Assembly: GCA_965214125.1 (NCBI GenBank)
Contig: CBDCBA010000024.1
Span: 585,918-649,917, forward strand
DNA: 64,000 bases
From: CBDCBA01 sp965214125
GTDB taxonomy: Bacteria; Planctomycetota; Phycisphaerae; Tepidisphaerales; Tepidisphaeraceae
Reading direction: 5' to 3'
Below, piece by piece: positions 60,175-64,000 of this stretch. The first letter of the stretch is position 1, and each line of letters starts with the position of its first letter. The position numbers were made by a program, and so were the translations under genes. A model generated the notes under the pieces. The model saw only the letters and a list, made by a program, of their open reading frames with translations. It was not told where the DNA came from and ran no database searches.

Positions 60175-61371
60175 ATGCGAATCCTGGTCTGCCACAACTA
60201 CTACCAACAGCGTGGCGGGGAAGACGAGTCGGTCGACGCGGAGGTCCGCCTGCTCGAGCGGCACGGCCACACCGTGCTGCGCCACGCGCGGCACAACGAC
60301 GAGATCGGCGACATGTCGACGCTGCGCGTCGCCGGCAAAACCGTTTGGAGCCGCCGATCGGGGCGGGCGCTCGAGGCCCTGCTGCGGCGCGAGCGGCCGG
60401 ACGTGATGCACGCGACCAACACGTTTCCGCTGGTCTCCCCGTCAATCCTGTGGGCGGCCCGGCGGGCGGGCGTGCCGGTCGTGCTGGCGATGCGCAACTA
60501 CCGCTTCGTTTGCGCCGCCGGCACGCTTCGGCGCGACGGCCGGGTCTGCGAGGACTGCCTGCGCCGCCGCGTGGGTTGGCCGGGCGTGGTCCACCGCTGC
60601 TACCGCGGCAGCGCCGCCGGCAGCGTGGTGCTGGTCGGCGCCAACGCCGTCCACCGGACGATCGGCACGTGGCACAGGGCCGTCGATCTCTTCTTCGCCC
60701 CAAGCCGGTTCGCGCGCGACAAGCTCGTCGAGGCGGGGTTTCCGGGCGATCGCTTTACGAGCAAGCCCAACTTCATCGACCCCGACCCCGGCGTGGGCTC
60801 CGGCGGCGGCGGGTTCCTGATGTTCGTCGGACGCCTTTCGCAAGAGAAGGGCCTCGACGTCCTGCTCGACGCCTGGGCCCGGCGCCGCCGCGACGACGGC
60901 CTGCGCCTCAAGATCGTCGGCGACGGCCCGCTCGAACCCCTCGCCCGCGCCGCCGCCGACCGCGACGACACGATCGACCTGCTGGGCCGGCTCGACCAGC
61001 GGCGTGTCGTCGAGCTCGTCGGCGACGCCGAGGCGCTGGTCATGCCCTCGACGTGGTACGAGACCTTTGGGCGCACGATGATCGAGGCCTTCTCGCGCGG
61101 CACGCCGGTGCTGGCGTCGGATTTGGGGGCGATGCGCGAGCTGGTCGACCACGGGCGGACGGGCTTCCTCTTCGAAATGGGCGACGCCGCGGGCCTGGCG
61201 GACGCGATCGGTATGCTGCGGCGCCACCCGGACCCGACGGCCCTGCGATTGGCGGCGCGGCGGCAGTTCGAGCGGCTCTACACTGGCGAGCGCAACCACG
61301 AGATGCTCCTGGGCCTGTACGAGCAAGCGATTCGCAATCATCGTCAGAGGACGGCCGATGCCGACCGATGA
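60175..61371 (+). CDS. GT4-family glycosyltransferase
   Basis: 398 residues from ATG 60175 (MRILVCHNYYQQRGGEDESV). A GT-B fold enzyme: the N-terminal domain opens RILVCHNYYQQRGGED, and the acceptor region has MHATNTFPLVSPSILWAARR and VVLAMRNYRFVCAAGTLRRD. The C-terminal donor domain has FLMFVGRLSQEKGLDVLLDA, LKIVGDGPLEPL and the EX7E-type site STWYETFGRTMIEAFSRGTP. Retaining transferases of this type add sugars to lipid-linked repeat units. It overlaps the next gene by 14 bp, so the two are co-translated. Confidence 0.94.
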   Translation: MRILVCHNYYQQRGGEDESVDAEVRLLERHGHTVLRHARHNDEIGDMSTLRVAGKTVWSRRSGRALEALLRRERPDVMHATNTFPLVSPSILWAARRAGVPVVLAMRNYRFVCAAGTLRRDGRVCEDCLRRRVGWPGVVHRCYRGSAAGSVVLVGANAVHRTIGTWHRAVDLFFAPSRFARDKLVEAGFPGDRFTSKPNFIDPDPGVGSGGGGFLMFVGRLSQEKGLDVLLDAWARRRRDDGLRLKIVGDGPLEPLARAAADRDDTIDLLGRLDQRRVVELVGDAEALVMPSTWYETFGRTMIEAFSRGTPVLASDLGAMRELVDHGRTGFLFEMGDAAGLADAIGMLRRHPDPTALRLAARRQFERLYTGERNHEMLLGLYEQAIRNHRQRTADADR

Positions 61372-62653
61372 CGCCGGCGGTCGCCGCAGCGCGTTGCGGT
61401 ACGCCGCCTCCGTGGGCGACCAGGTGCTCGTCAGCGGCACGAACTTTTTGATGGCCCTGGTGATCGGCCGCTACGCCGGGGCCGAGGCGCTGGGCGTCTT
61501 CTCGCTGGCGTTCTCGGCGTTGCTGCTGGCGCTGGTGGTGCTCGAGACGCTCATCGCCACCCCCTACGTGGTGCGCGAGAGCCAGCGCGACCCGGCGGCG
61601 CGGCGGCAGTCGGCCGGGCACGGGCTGATGATGGCATCGGGGCTGTCGCTCGCGCTGGCGGCGTTGTTGCTCGGGGGGGCTTTGCTTGGATGGGCCGTCG
61701 GATGGACGCACGCCCCGCTGCTGTTCGCCTCCGCCGTCGCGTGCCCGGCGTTGATCCTGCGGGAGTTCACGCGACGTTACCTGCTGGCGCACCTGCGCGT
61801 GGTCGCGGTGCTCGTGCTCGATTTTGCCGTCGCGAGCCTGGCCGTTTCGCTGCTGGGGCTGTTGGTCTGGGGCGATCGGCTGACCGTCCCGCTGGCGATG
61901 CTCTGCCTCGCGACGGCGACGGGCGTGCCGGCGCTGGCGATGCTCGGCGCCTGTTGGCGTGAGTTCGGCGGCAAGGGGGCGAGCCTCGGCGCGACGGCCG
62001 GCCGCTACTGGCGCTTCGGGCGCTGGATCCTCGCGACCGAGGCGACGACCGCGCTGGGCATGCCGGCGGTCTATTGGGTGCTGTCGATCCTCGCCAGCGT
62101 GGAGGCCGCCGGCATCCTGGCCGCGTGCTCGACGCTCGTTCGGGCCGTCAACCCGCTGTTCCTGGGCATCGTCAACGTCCTCGAGCCCGCCCTCGTTCGC
62201 GGCCTCGCCTCGGGCGGGGTGCGGCGGCTCGACGCCATGGTTCGCAACAACACCCTGCTGATGCTCGCGGCGACGGTGCCGATCGGCGTGACGGTCTGGA
62301 TACTCGGCGACGCCCTGCTGCGCGTTCTGTTCGGGGCGGAGTTCGTCGGCAACCGCGCCACGCTGACCATGCTCATCGCGGCCACGCTCAGCAGCACGGC
62401 GAGCTTCCCGGCGTCGTCGGGCCTGCGGGCGCTGAACCGGCCGGACCTGAACTTCCACGTGCGGGCGGCGGCGTTCGCGCTGTTGCTGCTCCTGGCCGTC
62501 GCGCTCGCGCCGATCGCCGGCGTGCTCGGCGTGGCGGCGGCGATGCTGGTGACGAGCCTCCTGAGCCTGTTCGGCCGGTGGTGGGTCTACCTGCGCGTCT
62601 CCGCTCACGCCGACGCGGGCGCGATCGAAGACGTCGGCGTCACCGACGCTTGA
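61358..62653 (+). CDS. Polysaccharide flippase (Wzx/MATE-like)
   Basis: 431 residues, highly hydrophobic with about 12-14 membrane segments. It starts ALRYAASVGDQVLVSGTNFL, typical of polysaccharide transporter family N-termini, with later spans such as LALVVLETLIATPYV, ALAALLLGGALLGWAVGW and FALLLLLAVALAPIAGVLG. Wzx-type flippases move undecaprenol-linked repeat units across the inner membrane, which fits a Wzx/Wzy pathway with the ligase/polymerase and Wzz in this cluster. It overlaps the upstream glycosyltransferase by 14 bp and the convergent ATP-grasp gene by 14 bp. Confidence 0.88.
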   Translation: MPTDDAGGRRSALRYAASVGDQVLVSGTNFLMALVIGRYAGAEALGVFSLAFSALLLALVVLETLIATPYVVRESQRDPAARRQSAGHGLMMASGLSLALAALLLGGALLGWAVGWTHAPLLFASAVACPALILREFTRRYLLAHLRVVAVLVLDFAVASLAVSLLGLLVWGDRLTVPLAMLCLATATGVPALAMLGACWREFGGKGASLGATAGRYWRFGRWILATEATTALGMPAVYWVLSILASVEAAGILAACSTLVRAVNPLFLGIVNVLEPALVRGLASGGVRRLDAMVRNNTLLMLAATVPIGVTVWILGDALLRVLFGAEFVGNRATLTMLIAATLSSTASFPASSGLRALNRPDLNFHVRAAAFALLLLLAVALAPIAGVLGVAAAMLVTSLLSLFGRWWVYLRVSAHADAGAIEDVGVTDA

Positions 62654-63830
62654 ACGCCGTTCGCACCAGGCGCGCCAGCTCAAACGCGAACGGCCGCGGG
62701 TCGTCGAGCGCGAACGTGTCCACGTGGTCGCGCAGGACCAACCCTCGGCCGACGTGGCGGAGGCAGGCGGCGCGGGAGAGCGGGTTCATCTCCCAGCCGT
62801 CGGCGCCGTCGCCGGTCTTGCCGCGCAGGCAGCGCCAGGTCCAGCGGGCGTCGTTGACCAAGTCGCGCGCCCGGACGCCCACGCGGTGGGTCTGCGGGAA
62901 GTCGCGGCGGCCGTGGACGAGCAGGTCGTACAGATGCCGAGGAAAGTCCGCCCCCGCCGCGACGGCCAGCGGCAGCGAGCCCCAGAAGCGCGCGTTGATC
63001 TCCAACAGCACCGCCCGCCCGCTCGACGGGTCGCGCCGGAACTCGGCCATGCCCACGCCGGTGTAGTCAAGCGCCTGCAACAGCCGCGTGACGCGCTCGC
63101 CCAACCGCGGGTCGACGGCCGTGCTCTCGCGGTAGGTGCTGCCGTAGCCGAGCGTCTCGTGCAGGCGGCGGTGCTGGAACAGACGCAGCGGCCGGCCGCT
63201 ACTTGCGATGAACTCGACGCCGACGCCCTCGCCGGCGAACCACTCCTGGAGCACCACGCGCTCGTCCGCCGGCCTCGCTTGCAGCAGCGCAGCGAGCGCG
63301 GTGGGGTCATCGGCGCGGCGGACGAATTGCTTGGCCCGGACGTCGGCCGCATCGACCGAACAAAGCGGCTTGACCGCGAGCGGAAACGCCAGCTCCCCTG
63401 TCGGATCGTGATCGTCCGCCCGCACGGTCCGGCTGCGCGGCACGTCGACGTCGAGCCACTCGGCCAGCGCCTGCGTGGCCGCCTTGTCAAAGCAGACAGT
63501 GAACGCCCGCTCGTTCAACAGGTACATCGGCAACCCGTTTGGCAGCCGATCACGCGCCCGCTGCACGGCGAACGTGGCCGCCTCGGTCACGGGGATCACG
63601 AGCGAAAACGCGTATTGCCTTTGAAGTTCGGCCAGTTCGGCGACAAGGTCGACTCCTGGCAAATCGTGCGCGGCCTCGAGGTGGCGCGAGCGCCGCATCG
63701 GATCGCCCGGTGGCGCCCAGGCGAGGTGGACGTCCAGGCCGCTTCGTCCGAGCGAGCGGATGACCGGCAGCGTGATGCGTGGGTCCTCCCCCAGCAGCAG
63801 CACGCGCGGGCTCGTCGGGCGTTGCGTCAC
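62640..63830 (-). CDS. ATP-grasp domain protein
   Basis: 396 residues from GTG 63830, which overlaps the stop of the upstream gene (GTGA); the longer frame is less likely. An N-terminal Rossmann-like part (RVLLLGEDPRITLPVIRSLG, then SLVIPVTEAATFAVQRA) precedes the ATP-grasp fold: FDKAATQALAEWLDVDVPRS, FPLAVKPL, LQEWFAGEGVGVEFIASSGR, GVGMAEFRRDPSSGRAVLLE and LEINARFWGSLPLAVAAGAD. It joins a carboxylate to an amine or thiol using ATP. In exopolysaccharide clusters such proteins may add amino acids or modify sugars; the substrate is unknown. Confidence 0.88.
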   Translation of the reverse strand: MTQRPTSPRVLLLGEDPRITLPVIRSLGRSGLDVHLAWAPPGDPMRRSRHLEAAHDLPGVDLVAELAELQRQYAFSLVIPVTEAATFAVQRARDRLPNGLPMYLLNERAFTVCFDKAATQALAEWLDVDVPRSRTVRADDHDPTGELAFPLAVKPLCSVDAADVRAKQFVRRADDPTALAALLQARPADERVVLQEWFAGEGVGVEFIASSGRPLRLFQHRRLHETLGYGSTYRESTAVDPRLGERVTRLLQALDYTGVGMAEFRRDPSSGRAVLLEINARFWGSLPLAVAAGADFPRHLYDLLVHGRRDFPQTHRVGVRARDLVNDARWTWRCLRGKTGDGADGWEMNPLSRAACLRHVGRGLVLRDHVDTFALDDPRPFAFELARLVRTAFKRR

Positions 63831-64000
63831 GAGGGGCGCAGGTGGAGGCGCAACTGGTCGGCCGCCACTGTCCAGGCGCACGCGAGGAAGGCGGCGGCGC
63901 TCCACGACTTGGCCAAATCCTCGGCCGAGAGGCGCAGGACCATCTCGTGCGGCACCAGCACGTCGAAGACCATCATCACGCTAAACAGCGCGACCGCGGC
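63827..64000 (-). CDS. C-terminal end of a membrane protein (cut by window edge)
   Basis: About 57 residues are visible before the TGA at 63827-63829. They include the hydrophobic stretch AAVALFSVMMVFDVLVPHE, then MVLRLSAEDLAKSW and AAAFLACAWTVAADQLRL, ending HLRPS. The family cannot be told from the tail. Its stop overlaps the GTG start of the ATP-grasp gene, so it is upstream in the same exopolysaccharide unit. Confidence 0.6.
   Translation of the reverse strand, partial: AAVALFSVMMVFDVLVPHEMVLRLSAEDLAKSWSAAAFLACAWTVAADQLRLHLRPS

Overview
The window is a GC-rich bacterial chromosome segment, most likely from a planctomycete (Planctomycetota, possibly Phycisphaerae). This is inferred from LL-diaminopimelate aminotransferase (dapL), a PEP-CTERM-anchored protein, GxDLR-type zinc-ribbon fragments, an RpoN sigma-54, a SecD-SecF fusion and many secreted or membrane proteins without recognisable function. 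Coding density is high, genes lie on both strands, and many starts are GTG or TTG and overlap the previous stop. I saw no rRNA, tRNA, CRISPR array or prophage.

Layout. 1-9.0 kb: end of a heavy-metal-binding protein, an outer-membrane barrel-like protein, a zinc-ribbon membrane protein, an MFS transporter, two secreted proteins, a glycosyltransferase and rpoN. 9.3-17.1 kb: a 7Fe-type ferredoxin, a CopA-like copper ATPase, a RelE-type toxin-antitoxin pair, a DinG-like helicase, a secreted Gfo/Idh oxidoreductase and a MazEF-type pair. 17.2-30.6 kb: pdxJ, membrane proteins, dciA-dnaN, an HExxH protein, hrpB, dapL, a GNAT enzyme, a ThuA protein and a PEP-CTERM protein. 30.7-41.2 kb: aroA, a type II NADH dehydrogenase, endonuclease V, a NucS/DUF91-like nuclease, an N-carbamoylputrescine amidase-like hydrolase, an RdgC-like protein, a coiled-coil secreted protein, tgt and yajC. 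41.2-55.2 kb: secDF, a LysM protein, a three-gene ferric iron ABC transporter, a NUDIX protein, small hypotheticals, PilZ and 3D-domain proteins, and a glucoamylase-family lipoprotein. 55.3-64 kb: an exopolysaccharide cluster (O-antigen ligase, WecG-type transferase, Wzz/BY-kinase, GT4, flippase, ATP-grasp protein and the end of a further membrane protein).

The most unusual content is a dense population of REP/BIME-like inverted palindrome pairs. At least a dozen sequence families lie between or at the ends of genes, and one family also lies inside genes. That family (core AGAGGCCTCCGGCCTCT) flanks a REP-associated tyrosine transposase (RAYT, HUH/Y1) that is inserted in frame inside the dinG-like helicase, giving one uninterrupted 927-codon reading frame. 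A pair of the same palindromes is inserted in frame in the copper ATPase and is read in the same phase, adding the same peptides. Other palindromes supply the stop codons of four neighbouring genes. Together this resembles a RAYT-driven palindrome system that also colonises coding sequence, comparable in outcome to Rickettsia palindromic elements. It is the best candidate here for a previously undescribed system.
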